Positions 1 through 11,935 are shown, counted from the first letter of the stretch. The stretch: 64,000 nt of DNA from Heloderma charlesbogerti (GCA_026122225.1 JANEZZ010001951.1:248001-312000), one strand, 5' to 3'. A program made the numbers and translations. The notes: generated by a model from the letters alone, not told the origin.

Positions 1-1166
1 CGTGTCCGACTCTTCATGACCCCATGGACCATAGCACGCCAGGCCTTCCTGTCCTCCTCTCTCCCGGAGTGTGCTCAAGTTCATATTCATTGCATCAGTG
101 ATGCTATCTAGCCATCTCATCCTCTGCCGACCCCTTCTCCTTTTGCCTTCAATCTTTCCCAGTATCAGGGTCTTTTCCAGTGAGTTTTCTCTTTGCATTA
201 GGTGGCCAAAATATTTGAGCTTCAGCTTCAGTATCTGTCCTTCCAATGAGCACTCAGGGTTGATTTCCTTTAGGATGGACTGATGTGACCTCTTTGCAGT
301 CCAGGGGACTCGTAAGAGTCTTCTCCAGCACCACAGTTCGAAAGCATCCATTCTTCGGCGCTCAGCCTTCCTTATAGTCCAGCTCTCACAGCCATACATT
401 TCTACTGGGAAAACCATAGCTTTGATTATACGGACCTTTGTCGGCAAGGTGATGTCTCTGCTTCTTACTATGCTGTCTGGGTTTGCCATAGCTTTCCTCG
501 CAAGGAGCAAGTGTCTTTTAATTTCATGGCTACAGTCACCGTCTGCGGTGATCTTGGAGCCCAAGAAAATAAAATCTGTCACTGCTTCCATTTCTTCCCC
601 TTCTATATGCCAGGAAGTGATGGGGCCAGATGCCATGATCTTAGTTTTTTTAATGTTAAGTTTCAAACCAGCTTTTGCACTCTCCACTTTCACCCTCAAC
701 AAGAGGCACTTTAGATCTTCTTCACTTTCTGCCATTAGGGAGGCATCGTCTGCGTATCTGAGGTTGTTGATAATTCTCCCGGCAATCTGAATTCTGACCT
801 GTGATTCATCCAACCCGGCATTTCTCATGATGTACTCTGCATATAAGTTAAATAAGCAGGGTGACAATATGCAGCCTTGTCGTACTCCTTTCCCACTGTT
901 GAACCAATCAGTTGTTCCATGTCTGGTTCTTACTGTTGCTTCTTGACCCTCATACAGGTTTCTCAGGAGACAGGTAAGGTGGTCTGGTACTCCCATCTCT
1001 TTAAGAATTTGCCAGAGTTTGTTGTGATCCACACAATCAAAGGCTTTCGCGTAGTCCATGAAGCAGAAATAGACGTTTTTCTGGAATTCTCTTGCTTTCG
1101 CAATGATCCAGCGAATGTTGGCGATTTGATCTCTAGTTCCTCTGCTTCTTAGAAACCCACCTTGTA
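1..1166 (-). mobile_element. Bov-B (RTE-clade) LINE, 3' part with RT C-terminus
   Basis: Read on the minus strand this is the 3' portion of a Bov-B LINE. It starts in the reverse transcriptase at the stretch matching 63870-64000 of the copy at the other end of the window (GFRRGRGTRDQIAN-like) and runs to the Bov-B 3' end at base 1, the complement of CATGGGGTC...GTCGGACACG. The 5' boundary near 1166 is where similarity to the other copy stops, so the element is 5' truncated or diverged there. The coding frame on the minus strand is broken. Bov-B is a non-LTR retrotransposon abundant in squamates and ruminants. It lies in the AFDN intron upstream of exon A, antisense to the gene. Confidence 0.92.
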
Positions 1167-1889
1167 TGAATGTAGGAAATTTTGTTCATCATAAGACATG
1201 AAATTGGACGTGAAAATTTGTTTTGCCATGAGTACACAGTCTGGGCAACAATTAGTTATGGTGGGTGCCCAATCTATGTACTTGCAGCAGAATAAACTCA
1301 CCTTTCTTTCGTATGTGATAGTACACATGCTCTTTTTCATGCACATATCTCTGTGTAGGGAAAATATCACACCTAACAACATCCAGAGAGTATGCTCTTC
1401 TGCCCCGTAATCTGGGACTACTCTGTATGGGAAACTAGGGTCATGGGTGGGTATACCATGATAGTATTCTGTGTTTTTATAATGTGTAGGATGGTATCCT
1501 GGTACACTCATAGACAATAAATGAGTGGAAGACGTTTATAAAACAAAATGAAAGTGTAATGTGAAGTAAGCTTCTAGCCTGTATACAGCTAATGATGGCC
1601 TTTCCACTTTGCTTGGTGATTTTTCTGTGCTTTCTTCTAGCAGCTTGTTGCCAACTACTTAATCGTATTAATCCATCCACAACATCAATGTCTATATATT
1701 CTGTGCAGTTTTTAAAGTTGAAAGCGTTAAAAGCACTGCATCCTTTTAAATTGAGTAAGTGTTGTTGGCTTACAGTTTCACTCTTTCCTATCTTTTCTTT
1801 TCTCTGCCCTCCTCCGCATGTTCTGCATGGTATCTGTTCTGCTGATGCTGCCTTCACCTGGGTCCTGTGCATGTGTTTTCTAACCCCAG
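1167..1889. other. AFDN intron upstream of exon A, unique part
   Basis: This is intronic sequence between the Bov-B piece and exon A. It ends in a pyrimidine-rich tract and the acceptor ag at 1888-1889. I see no other coding or repeat feature here; the short open frames on both strands have no recognisable protein. Confidence 0.7.
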
Positions 1890-1934
1890 GGAGAAGGAAT
1901 CACTTTGCCTACTACAACTATCACACTTATGAAG
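1890..1934 (+). CDS. AFDN: AFDN exon A (45 nt, before FHA)
   Basis: This is a short exon encoding GRRNHFAYYNYHTYE, with the first G completed by one base of the previous exon. This peptide lies between the second Ras-association domain and the FHA domain of afadin and is essentially unchanged from mammals. The acceptor is ccccag at 1884-1889 and the donor gtaatg at 1935. It enters with two bases of a codon and leaves with one (G), which joins AT of exon B to make Asp. At 45 nt it is near microexon size. It is the first afadin exon in the window. Confidence 0.93.
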
Positions 1935-2592
1935 GTAATGCTATTACTTATACTGTTCTTTTTCACTAAAATCTGTGTTGGCAAAAAGGGCTTTTGTCCA
2001 TTATGAAAATGGAGATCTTGCATTTTTCTTGTTTTATTGGTGAACAGGAGCAAAAACCAGATAATATGACTTTGGGGAGATTAGTGTAAACTTTCTGTCT
2101 TTCTAATCTATTGCTTCAGGGTGTGGAAGAGAGGAGTAATTCCAAATTACACATTTTAAAAGTTTTCAGGATGAGTAGTGTGCCCTAAATAATATCATAG
2201 CGAGCCTATCTACTACTCATCCGGATTTTAGTACTTTTAGTACTCTGATTTTTATCATACATGGCAAGCTGGGCATTATTGAGAGGATTTGGCATCACAA
2301 TAATTCAGTTGCTCATGCACATATAGCAGCTCCTGAGTTAACTGGCACTAGTGCTGATAATCTGGGAAGGGACAGCAGGGGCCAGTTCCCTCTTACAAAT
2401 AGTAGCCTCCCGACAAATAGTTCAGTATTATTGCTGATTCTCTGACCAAGGTTATGTACATGTTGGCTTGGGCCAATAGCTTGAACTTACATGCTTTTAA
2501 TTTCTAATTGTGATTAGGAAACTCTTTCACAAATTAGCAGAGGACACTCGTTCTTTCCTTCTTTGACTATTTACACTTTAACGAAAGAAGGG

Positions 2593-2594
<2 letters not shown>

Positions 2595-2639
<45 letters not shown>
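2595..2639. repeat. (TG)n(AG)n microsatellite
   Basis: About sixteen TG units are followed by six or more AG units without interruption. Confidence 0.97.
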
Positions 2640-3064
2640 ATCATGATGTTACTTTTAGTAGGTACTAAAGAAAAATATTTATGAATCCTTCCAGTGTCTG
2701 GCTGATGTCAGTAGTTAATCTTTAAAACACAAATGAAAAAGACAACAATACAATGATAATGCACTACATTAAATGTGGTGGTAGATATATGGTAGTGTTG
2801 CAGCTGCTTGTGAAATACCCGTTTCTGTAACTTGACTGCCAACTGCAGTGTTTACATAAGCTTACTTTGTGTGTGGGGTGGGGGGCTCATGTTTGAGCAC
2901 TGGCAGAAAATTTTAAATCTTGGGGTTTAGCTCATCCGGTGACGGAACTGCTTCCATCAGTGGAATGGGGAGGGGGGCAATTCCCTCTCCATGCTGCAGC
3001 CCTCCCAAAATCTGCTCCGAAGGGTTGGAGACTGCTCCAAAATCTACTCCAGATGTGGACTGAG

Positions 3065-3140
3065 GCAGAGATAAGATTTGAACTGGGGACTTTCTTATTT
3101 TAGCTCAGTCTCTTAGCCATTATGCTATACTAGCTTTCAT
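3065..3140 (-). mobile_element. tRNA-derived SINE head
   Basis: Read on the minus strand the sequence gives GCATAATGGCTAAGAGAC (A-box-like) followed by CCCAGTTCAAATC (B-box-like), the spacing of a tRNA-derived SINE promoter. The GC-rich stretch at 2930-3060 may be the rest of the element or a separate repeat. Confidence 0.6.
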
Positions 3141-4211
3141 TAACTTGGGCTTAAGACAAGCCCTAGAGGTCCAAAATTTAGTTACTAGTTTAACTAACCG
3201 GTTAGAACAAGCCACAGTTTCCTCTAGCTTGGGTAGAACACACAACTGTGGCTTGTTGTAAAGTGGAAGTTTTCACTCCTACTCCTTTCAGGAAGAGGAG
3301 GGGTATGTGCAAGCCCAAGATTCATTCACAGCCACCTAAAGCAGGCCTGCAAGGTTTGGCCAGTACCTGTTGTCCTGATATTTATCTTTCTCCTAAGGGT
3401 GCATATGATGATATTTAAAAAAATGTTAGGAGTTGTATATTCAACAACTGCATGCACATATTTGTTAAACCTGAAAATGTACATCTATAGATATTTTATT
3501 GACTGGCCTTGATTTCACACAGATGTATTTGAAATATACTAAGCAAAGGTGAAATAAGACTTTTTTAAACGAAGCTAAGGTCCTGATAAATAAATACTGC
3601 AGGCTTAATACCCATGTGTGGAGGGATTACTATAGAGCTCCCACCATGGATAGGCACACTTGCAAATATTGCATCAGGCCATTGAGGGGAATGGGAGGGG
3701 TTAGGATGTCTCATATTCCCATTCAGCTTCCCCAAGTCCTGCTTAAGAGTCCCTCTGCTTGTAGCCTTGTATATATGGTAGGACTGGATCAAGCCCTTTG
3801 TTGTGTGGTAGTCCTTTTGAAATCCTTTCCTAAATTGAATTTAGAACTCTAGTGAAACCAGAGTAGTTCTGAGTCTAGGCAATCTGTTAACTAGGCAAAT
3901 AATTTTTTTGTTCTTTCAGAAATGTTTACTCAGTGATTGGCTACTTTCTTAAGTTGCGTATTCTGCATTTCAAATGTTTGCTGTAAGTGTATTGTAAAAG
4001 CTTCTTGTTGACACAGTTTGTAAAGTGTAACAAAAGTCGATATACAATTGAGCTACTGTGGAAAGGCAAGGCAAAGCTAAATGTGTTATCATTTTTGTTG
4101 TGGGAAAAGACAAATTGCAATTTCATGTTTCAGTAGAAACATTACCATAACTAATACTTCTTTCTGTAGTTGATCAACTCTGCTTAAGGGATGCTGCTGC
4201 TTGCAGAAATT

Positions 4212-4395
4212 GGAGGAGGCAGTTTTCACTGATTCATCCTTTCCCCTGAAGCCCTCTAGCCCCCCCCCCCCGCCCCCAGGAAACCTTATGGAACAGCAGA
4301 AGCTGGGGGAGGCAGTTTTCACTGATTCATCCTTTCCCCTGCAGCTCTCTATGTCCCCCTCCCCCATGGGAAACCCTATGGAACAGCATAGGAGA
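4212..4395. repeat. Tandem pair of a ~92-bp unit from a dispersed family
   Basis: Two adjacent units share GAGGCAGTTTTCACTGATTC, then TTTCCCCTG, a C-rich stretch and GAAACC.TATGGAACAGCA. The first copy has an expanded poly-C run (about 4259-4276). Related sequence (GGCA.TTTTCACTGATT) recurs at 51907 directly upstream of the L2 element, so the unit belongs to an interspersed family. An open frame across it has no recognisable product. Confidence 0.8.
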
Positions 4396-6426
4396 TGAAG
4401 CTGGGTCAAGGGGAAAGTAGCCAAAAAAGTCCCGTCCCCCCTTCTACCAGTTGGAGCCTCTGCTGGACTGGAATTCCTTCAAGGAGCCCATCTTCTTGTG
4501 GAAAGGCAACTCCGGATCCAAGCCAAAGAGTATAAGCAGGAGCAGTGGCTTAAAAGCCTTGTTCTCAAAGGCTCTGCACAATATATAAATTATTTGTTCT
4601 TGGCATACGTGTACTGTATTTGAAGGAAAGCATAGAGATATGCATTGATCCTTCCCTCAAGAGGGAATAATAAAGCCTTGTAAATAAGCCCACAAAAGCT
4701 ACTAGTCCGCTTTTTACTCATAAGAGGTGTTGGTAGATGCAGTATTTTGCCCCTTCTCTTTCATCCCCCTTTGTGAACAAGAAACAGGCTAGCAAATACT
4801 TTTGCAGGCCTGATTTCTGTGCTGGGTGTGGAGGTGGCAGGCAACCCCCTGTGTTTCTGAACTGTACTCTCTCCCTCCAGCAGCCCACAGTTCTCTCACC
4901 TGCATATAATTCTTGTCTCCTGTGATGACCAGGTGAGTGGTTAAATACATAGCTCAAATAATTTTATTTACTTATTTATTTATAAATTAATGAATCCCAT
5001 TTCAGCCCAGATTTTTAAACACACTTAGGAGCTAGTTTGGCTCTGACTCTGTATTACGCATCACTAGAGAGTTTTGCTCAAGCTACATAATCTGGAGAAA
5101 GAAGTGGGAACCCACAACAAAATGTTGTTTGGGGTAATTGAAGAGTTGAATACCCCACACAACTTTCAGTTCTGACTTTCCTTTCCCTTCCCCCACCTGT
5201 CACTGTTCTGGGTCTCACTCACTGCTGTACTGCCCATTTCATACCCCTCTTCCTTTTTTCTCCTCTGTGTTCTGTTCTTCATCCGGTGACACCCCCCTCT
5301 TGTTCCTGCCCATCCTCTTTTGTTTGTTGAGTTTCATCTTCCCCCTCTCCTCTCATTCTCCATCCTGCTTTTGTTGTCCATCCTCTGCCTCCTCTCACAT
5401 CTTGCTTCTTTCTCCCAACTGCTTGTGTTGTCACCACCTCAGTCTATACTCATTTGGTTCTCTTTTTTTCTCTCCCCCATCCCCGCATATCTCTTGTTAT
5501 CCCTCCTGCTTAAGTCATCCCTCCTCCCACTAGAAGCCTGCACAATGGTCATTGAAAGCCTGCCATGCCCTCTGTGGTCTGAATACCTTGTAATAGTAAG
5601 GGAGCAGGTTGAGTCTGGCATGCACTGCACCGATGGAACTATATCCAAAGCCTTTTTGCATTTTCTTTAACTTTTGTATTTGTACATACCTCAGGATTCA
5701 CATGAGCGTGCATGTACCTCCCTCTTGTTGCTCAGTGGTCCAGTTTCCTGTTTAAGCTACAGTGGTGTTGGAATGCTGGGACTGAGTGTAGCATTAGTAT
5801 TTATTACATTTTATTTATTTAAAATTATTTTTGGGCCGCCTTTTAGCATAAAAGTAGGAGTGAAGCTCTCTTCAGTCTTGCTCTTATAATGAAAAACCAG
5901 ATGCATGCACTCTTATTTATTATTTATTTATTATATTTTTAATCTTCCCAACAACCAGTGTTCTTTGGGCAGATTACAAACAGTTTATTATTTATTTTTA
6001 TCTGGCCCTTTCTCCAAGGACCTCAGAATGGTGTATATAAGCTGATCTCCAATAAACTTGCATAGGATCAGGTTCTTTGTGTAAAAAACACAATGTGATG
6101 TATTCAAGTGATGGTGTTTCTTTTATCCAGGGTCTAGCTATATGATCCAAATTCTATCATTTGACATTAACTCTTAAGACAACCTGAGCCTTGTTTGCAA
6201 TCAAAGTCTTATTCTGTTATTAATATAGAGTTTGTCTGAGAAGATCTTTGTGTTTTGTTCCTACAAATGACTGCATAATTCGCGCATATCTTATCCTGTG
6301 TATTGAATGCAATGGAACTCAATATTTGGGATTTTTACTTCATTTCAGTTATGTTGAGGCAGCTACTTGTCTGAGTGCTTCAGTAAGGCAGAGGTGTTCT
6401 CAGCACTGAGCATGTCATAGTTTCTT

Positions 6427-6465
6427 AATATTGGATCTCTAAACTTAGTTTAGAGATCCAATATT
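6427..6465. repeat. 39-nt palindrome at the 5' junction of a SINE
   Basis: Nineteen-base arms (AATATTGGATCTCTAAACT and its complement) flank the single base T6446 with no mismatch. The right arm lies just before the SINE that starts near 6478. Confidence 0.95.
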
Positions 6466-6477
6466 TTTTATTTTTTT

Positions 6478-6813
6478 GGGCCGCGGTGGCTTAGCGGTTA
6501 AGATGCTGAACTGCGGACCAGAAGGTTGGCAGGTCAGCAGTTCGAGACCCGAGTGCCGCGTGACAGAGTGAGCTCCCATCTTCAGTCCCAGCTCCTGCCA
6601 ACCTAGCAGTTCGAAAGCAAGAAATTGCAAGTAGATAAATAGGTACTGCTTTGGCGGGAAAGGTAACAGCGTTCCGTGCACCTTGGTGTTCAGTCATGCC
6701 GGCCACATGACCACGGAAGCGTCTTCGGACAGCGCTGGCTCTTCGGCTTAGAAATGGAGATGAGCACCACACCCTAGAGTTGGACACGACTGGTTGGGGA
6801 CACCTTTACCTTT
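6478..6813 (+). mobile_element. Sauria-type SINE (tRNA head, Bov-B-like tail)
   Basis: The 5' part has an A-box-like GGCTTAGCGGTTAAGATGC and a B-box-like CAGTTCGAGACCC, showing a tRNA-derived pol III promoter. The 3' part reads GTTGGACACGACTGG, matching the Bov-B 3' end, and finishes in ACCTTTACCTTT, the known hallmark of Sauria SINEs, which are thought to be mobilised by Bov-B machinery. The target duplication AAACTTAGTTT is present at 6441-6451 and 6814-6824. The left copy does not touch the SINE; 26 bases of filler lie between. Confidence 0.9.
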
Positions 6814-7648
6814 AAACTTAGTTTGGTCAGGATTGTTCTGCATGAATTTTACTGTTACTCTGTATGATGTGAATCTTCAAATAACAGTGACATTAAAAAA
6901 AATTAATGGGGGATCCAGTGAATGCTCGGTGGGGAAAAAGATTTAGTATATATGGCAGGGGTGGGTAACATGTGGCCTGCAGGCTGCATGCAACCCTGCC
7001 ACCCCGTGGTGCGGCCCCTGCTCCTGAGCCTCCGAAATATTTGGTGGCGGTGGAATTAACATAGCTACTGTTATGTAACCTTAAAACTGCCAAATCTTGC
7101 TTGAAAACAAGTGAAATTTGGCTGTTTTAGGTTTCCTTAGCAGTTTGTAGCCACAAAACCACTGTGGGGGTTTTTTTCAGTGCCCTCCAGATATGGCAAA
7201 AATGGCTGGAACCTCTGAAGTTTCCCACACTTAATATATAGGGAAATACCTTTTGTCACACATCAGTAGCCACAAAGTACTTCTGATAATCTTTTAGAAT
7301 AACTGATCTATGAATTATCCTTTTATCAGCATGTACAGTCTGCCCCATAGCAACAGAGTGTATGGGTATGGTGTATGTCAATATAACTCAAACTACTCAT
7401 ATGTGCTTAGTGTCAGATCTGATGACCTATAATTGAGGGGCTTGGGGGTTGTTATAGCCCACATCGTAATGTGAAGAAGCTAGAACTTTAAAAACTATAT
7501 TTTATCAGAGATCTATATATCAGCAGGTGCTGAAAGATAAAATGGGAAATATGATTTAAGTCATTTTCTTCTTAGCCTTTGAACAATTATACCAACTGAA
7601 AGATGTATGGAAAATAATCGGCGTTAAAAGCAGTTCTCCCTTGCATAT

Positions 7649-7672
7649 ATATATATGTGTGTGTGTGTGTGT
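7649..7672. repeat. (TA)n(TG)n microsatellite
   Basis: A short run of TA units is followed by about nine TG units. Confidence 0.9.
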
Positions 7673-8156
7673 GTAATGTTCCTTCTCATATTCTCTCAGA
7701 TTTCACAGTGCTAATATGTTTTTATGCATACTGTTTTTAAGCTTGCTTAGATTTATGCATAAGGACAGGCTATAAATATAGGGTTGGACTCAGACTTTAA
7801 GGACTGAGATTGAGCAGAGGCTTCCCACTGGAGGAAGGGATGGGGAGGTGATATTTGCTGATTTTCCCCTGCAGCCTCCAGTGCCAACCCCATGTTTTTC
7901 TAGAGGGTCCCCCAACCTTATGAATCAGATTTTCAGGGGGCTGTATGTGGGGGGAGGAACTGGTAAAAATCACCACCTTCCTCTAGCAGTAGCATCCCAT
8001 AATAAAATACATAACAATCATCTTAAGCTTCATTATAGGTTACTTTGGAATCCCAGAGGTGATATTTTGTAGTATAATATCACAATGTATTTATTCCATA
8101 AAAATTAACAAGTTTTAATTACTTTTGCAAATAAAATGGTCTGTTCTTACTTATAG

Positions 8157-8251
8157 ATGGTTCTGATTCCAGAGATAAACCAAAGCTCTATCGTTTGCAG
8201 TTAAGTGTGACGGAAGTTGGTACAGAAAAATTTGATGACAACTCCATTCAG
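8157..8251 (+). CDS. AFDN: AFDN exon B (start of FHA region)
   Basis: This 95-nt exon encodes (D)GSDSRDKPKLYRL through TEKFDDNSIQ. The first codon is split with exon A. It forms the leading strand of the FHA region of afadin; PKLYRLQLSVTEVGTE matches mammals, and Phe replaces Leu in TEKFDD. The acceptor is ttatag and the donor gtgagg at 8252. It ends in phase 0. Confidence 0.96.
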
Positions 8252-10381
8252 GTGAGGAATAGTATCTTGAGTGAAGCAAGTAATTACATAGGAGCTGTAT
8301 TCAGACATCACAACAAACCATGGTTTGTTGCAGTGACAATGTGTCATGATGAACCTTGGGCTTGTGCATTTCCCCACCCCTCTCCCCCTTCCTTCATGTG
8401 TGAGGAGAGGAGAGTTAAAAACTCCTGGTCATGATTTAGAACAATTATGGTTTGATACTGTGGTTCTGATATTTTGATAAGTATACTAACTGTGGTTTGC
8501 ACAAATCAGTTCCCCATATTTAGACAAAACAGGAAACCAGTTTGTTACAAAGAGCTTTAAATTTCTTCGTCTCACATGTGAAACAGAGGGGAATGGGAGA
8601 AAAGACCACATGCAGGCCTGAAGCTCATTGCAGCGTGTTCTCTTTGCAACAGATATGATGTCTTAATTGGTCTGTAGCCCTCTGTGTGACTTTGGGAAGA
8701 ATGATAGACTGCACATGTTAACAACCAGTAATGGTTTTAAACACTACTACAAAGCCCATCCTGTCGCAATCACTTTGCTTTATACAGATTTGAGCATTTT
8801 AAATTATTTGTAACCATGAGAACTAGGATTTTTTAAAAAATAGATCTTTGTTTTGGATCTGTGAGAGGGAAAAACAATCTCTTGAGTCTATTCAGACCAA
8901 ACACCAAACTGTGGTTTGGCATTATGAGCATGGCTTATATGCTCCATCCTCCTCTCACTCTAGAGATTTCAAACATTTGGTCACAGTTTGCCATTTCTTC
9001 CAAATCCAGAACATTATAGTTTGCACAAACCCAAGCTGGTCTGCAAACCAAGATTTCAAACCACAGTTTGATGTAAGTTTGCAGTCCTGATTTGTTACCA
9101 TATTACGGTTTGCGTTAAATCGCACTTGGGAGTTTCGAATATCTGTAGGGGAGGAAGGGGCATGAGGATGCACAGGAGACTAAGGCTCATTGTTGTACTG
9201 CCTACCCATGGATTGGCATTAAGTTTGTTTGGCCTCGAAATGTAACTTTAGTTTCAGAGTATTCCAGCTATGATTATTTTGTGGTTTTTATATCACTGCC
9301 TTTTAAATTTGTTTTATACCATTCTTTTTGGTGTTCAAAGACTTTCACAGTAGCAGAAACACCCCCTTTTCTATCATCCTCAGAAGCAGCTCACTGCAGT
9401 GAAATTGCAAAATCATTTTTTAATGTTTATATAATTCACTACCACAGAATAGTGTGGGAAACAATAGACAGCAATCACTGAGTTAGAAAATTTTCTCCGT
9501 TCAGCAGGTTTTCTGGACATGACTATAACTGCAATCGAAAGCACAGTTACTGTGGAGTAAATCTCATCTAAACTCTGTGTTCCTTCTCAGTAACAAACCT
9601 CAGCTTTTCATTTTTCTGTGTAAGATAAAACTACTCTTCAAAGCAGATGTTCAAACTTATGAAAATAAACTGTTTTTAACCTGTTAACATTAATTCAATT
9701 TCACTGCTGGATCTGAAGTGTTCACATGGTACAAACTGTGATGTATTGAAATGGGGTACATTTTAGTAAAAAGTACAGCATCCTAGAGTAAGAAAAATAC
9801 TTGCTCTTATATAGTATTTATGAAAACTCATGAAAATTATCCAAGTCAGGGTGGCTGGGGCTTGGTAGTAGTTTACATTTCTCTTTTCAGTGTGTGATTA
9901 CAGTGAATTGTGTTAACACTGATAAGGGGTAATAGTGATTAAAGCGTTAAGAATTTACACATCTACAGATAGGTAGGACAATACCCTCTAGAAGTAGGAG
10001 AATAATCCATGTTGCTTGAGCCATCAGAGATAGTAGACCTGTTTTGATTCTTGACAACAAAACATAGTGATTACATCAATTTGCAAATATACACTACATA
10101 TTCACCAGCCAGTCACTGCTCTGATCAGTCTGCTCACATTCACAAATGTGTGGCAGTTTTGGGTGGTTTGCTGATATAAGTTTGACCTCTCACTGAATGA
10201 GTTATACAGGCCATGACACATCTGTTTTAATGAAGTTGCTTGTATTGGTTCAGAATTAGTCATGAAATCCAATTTGTATGTTGGCTTAATGGAACCAAGG
10301 TATATGTAAATTGCTGTAAGTTTTTTGAAAATGTTGATTTCAGTTTTGCTGTTCCTGAATTTTGGTTATTTGCATTTTCAG
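8252..10381. other. AFDN intron B-C
   Basis: This intron contains palindromic, AACCATGGTT-rich stretches at about 8300-8540 and 8880-9240 that resemble sequence at 3180-3340 and 12960-13170 (a dispersed low-copy family). The rest is AT-rich unique sequence. The acceptor ttttcag ends at 10381. Confidence 0.6.
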
Positions 10382-10641
10382 TTGTTTGGTCCAGGAATTC
10401 AACCTCATCACTGTGACCTCACTAATATGGATGGAGTTGTTACAGTTACTCCAAGAAGTATAGATGCCGAGACTTATGTAGAAGGTCAGCGGATCTCAGA
10501 GACTACTATGCTGCAAAGTGGTATGAAGGTTCAGTTTGGGACCTCTCACGTATTTAAATTTGTGGATCCCATTCAAGATCATATTCCTAAAGGACGTCTA
10601 GATGCAGGTCACATGGTCAAAAGTTCACGACTCAAAGCTGG
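10382..10641 (+). CDS. AFDN: AFDN exon C (FHA domain core)
   Basis: This 260-nt exon encodes LFGPGIQPHHCDLTNMDG through FGTSHVFKFVDP, the core of the forkhead-associated domain of afadin. The usual FHA signatures are atypical: the segment before the conserved His is IQPHH rather than the Arg/Ser..His pattern, and YVEGQ stands where canonical domains have NG. This agrees with afadin being a non-canonical FHA protein. The last 20 residues (DHIPKGRLDAGH onward) are much less conserved than the core. The exon starts in phase 0 and ends with two bases of a Gly codon; the donor is gtaaat. Confidence 0.97.
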
Positions 10642-11865
10642 GTAAATCACTGTTTTCAAGCAATAATCCTAACTCAGAAAATTATTTAACTTGTTTTTCC
10701 TATAAGTGGCAACTGATAATAGTAATGTGATTATCTGCTTACTAATGTTCAATGCACTTGCTCCACCTTGTGAACTCTTCTGGAATTTGCATTTGTTTAA
10801 AACTAAATTAAAACTAATTTTAAGGTTCCATCAGTAAAAAGAGCAGAAATCAATATAGTGAAATGTACGTGTTAAAGGCAACTTACTGTGCCTAGCTTAT
10901 ATGCATGTGAGGGGGGGTGTGTGTGTGTGTGTGTACACGCACATGCATATGTATACACACACACACACATACCCCCAAAATAAAACATACTAACTTTCTC
11001 TAATATATTGATTCCCTGAGAAAGGGAGTTAACAGTGAAATGGCATATTTGCAGATGATACAAAAGTATTCTAAGGAGTTAAATCTAAAGTAGATTAAGA
11101 GGAATTTCACCAGGTTCTCATAACATTGTGAGAATGTGCAATGTAATGATGAGGTTCAGCTTATGTAACTAGAAGAAAATGCCATTCTGTATTTTCTAGG
11201 GTTCTGAATTGGCTATTGCCAATCAAGAAGTATCTTGGATACCATAATGGTATTTCTGTCCTCAAATTGAAAAGTAATGTTAGTGATTATTACAGAAGCA
11301 TGTCTTATAACACTTTTGAGTATCATATCAGCCATCCTAAAAAAAACTGGAAAAGATACAGAGAAAGGCACCAAGAATACTCAGATATTGCATATCTTTT
11401 ATATGACGGGCATTTAACTGTGTTCTTTCTTCTATGTGTCATGAGATTAGGCATGGCAAAGATCAGAGAGATCCCAGAACTACAAGAGTCTGAAGAGACA
11501 AGTATTAAGCAAATTGTTGGGGTGTTTGTTTCAATGTTTCTACACAGCCGTTCCATAAAATGGCCAAGGTGGCTACAATAATTACAACCAATATAAATGT
11601 AACAACAATAATAATATCCTAGAATAGAACAACTGATAAAATCCAGATAAAATAGGCTCAGAAGGAGTTTATTTTTACTGGCCTTTCTATAATGTCATTC
11701 TTGGACAAGAAAAAATAATCTGCCTATATTCAGGTGTATAAAGGGTATTGTAGAGTTTTAGCTAATAAAAATGCTTATCACTTGGTCAAAACAGTGCTGT
11801 GTTATGTTTTTAACTATTTGCATATTCATAATTACCAAGTTCTTGAATATATGTTGTCTTCTCAG
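10642..11865. other. AFDN intron C-D
   Basis: The intron holds a (GT)n...(CA)n imperfect inverted dinucleotide tract at about 10907-10970. The remainder, including the open frame at 11216-11581, shows no recognisable protein or repeat. The acceptor is tctcag at 11860-11865. Confidence 0.6.
10907..10970. repeat. (GT)n/(CA)n dinucleotide tract
   Basis: A GT run is followed by mixed ACGCACATGCATATG sequence and a CA run, so the tract can fold on itself. Confidence 0.9.
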
Positions 11866-11935
11866 AGCTGTACAAGAAACTACATTTGATTTGGAGGGAG
11901 ATATCCATAGTGGAACAGGATTACCTACAAGCAAG
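11866..11935 (+). CDS. AFDN: AFDN exon D (after FHA)
   Basis: This 70-nt exon encodes (G)AVQETTFDLEGDIHSG and then TGLPTSK. It completes the split Gly of exon C and ends in phase 0. The peptide belongs to the linker between the FHA and DIL domains; TTFDL.GDIHSGT is conserved with mammals. The donor is gtaaca at 11936. Confidence 0.95.

Larger units (their letters stand above)
1935..8156. other. AFDN intron A-B with repeats
   Basis: This 6.2-kb intron holds a (TG)n(AG)n microsatellite at 2595-2639, a minus-strand tRNA-derived SINE head near 3065-3140, a roughly 92-bp unit present twice at 4212-4395, pyrimidine-rich unique sequence at 5160-5550, AT-rich LINE tails on the minus strand near 4955-5040 and 5800-6060, a 39-nt palindrome and Sauria-type SINE at 6427-6824, a fragment of a hAT-like element starting CAGGGGTGGGTAAC at 6956, and a (TG)n tract at 7649-7672. 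The acceptor is ttatag at 8151-8156. Confidence 0.75.

Noticed and set aside
1149..1872. Two overlapping minus-strand open frames of 122 and 131 codons
   Set aside because: No domain or recognisable motif; they overlap the certain AFDN exon region in antisense and lie in intron sequence.
6500..6545. Possible tRNA gene (A and B box)
   Set aside because: No full cloverleaf can be drawn and the body and tail are those of a Sauria-type SINE. The same applies to the SINEs at 39003, 42451 and 61105.
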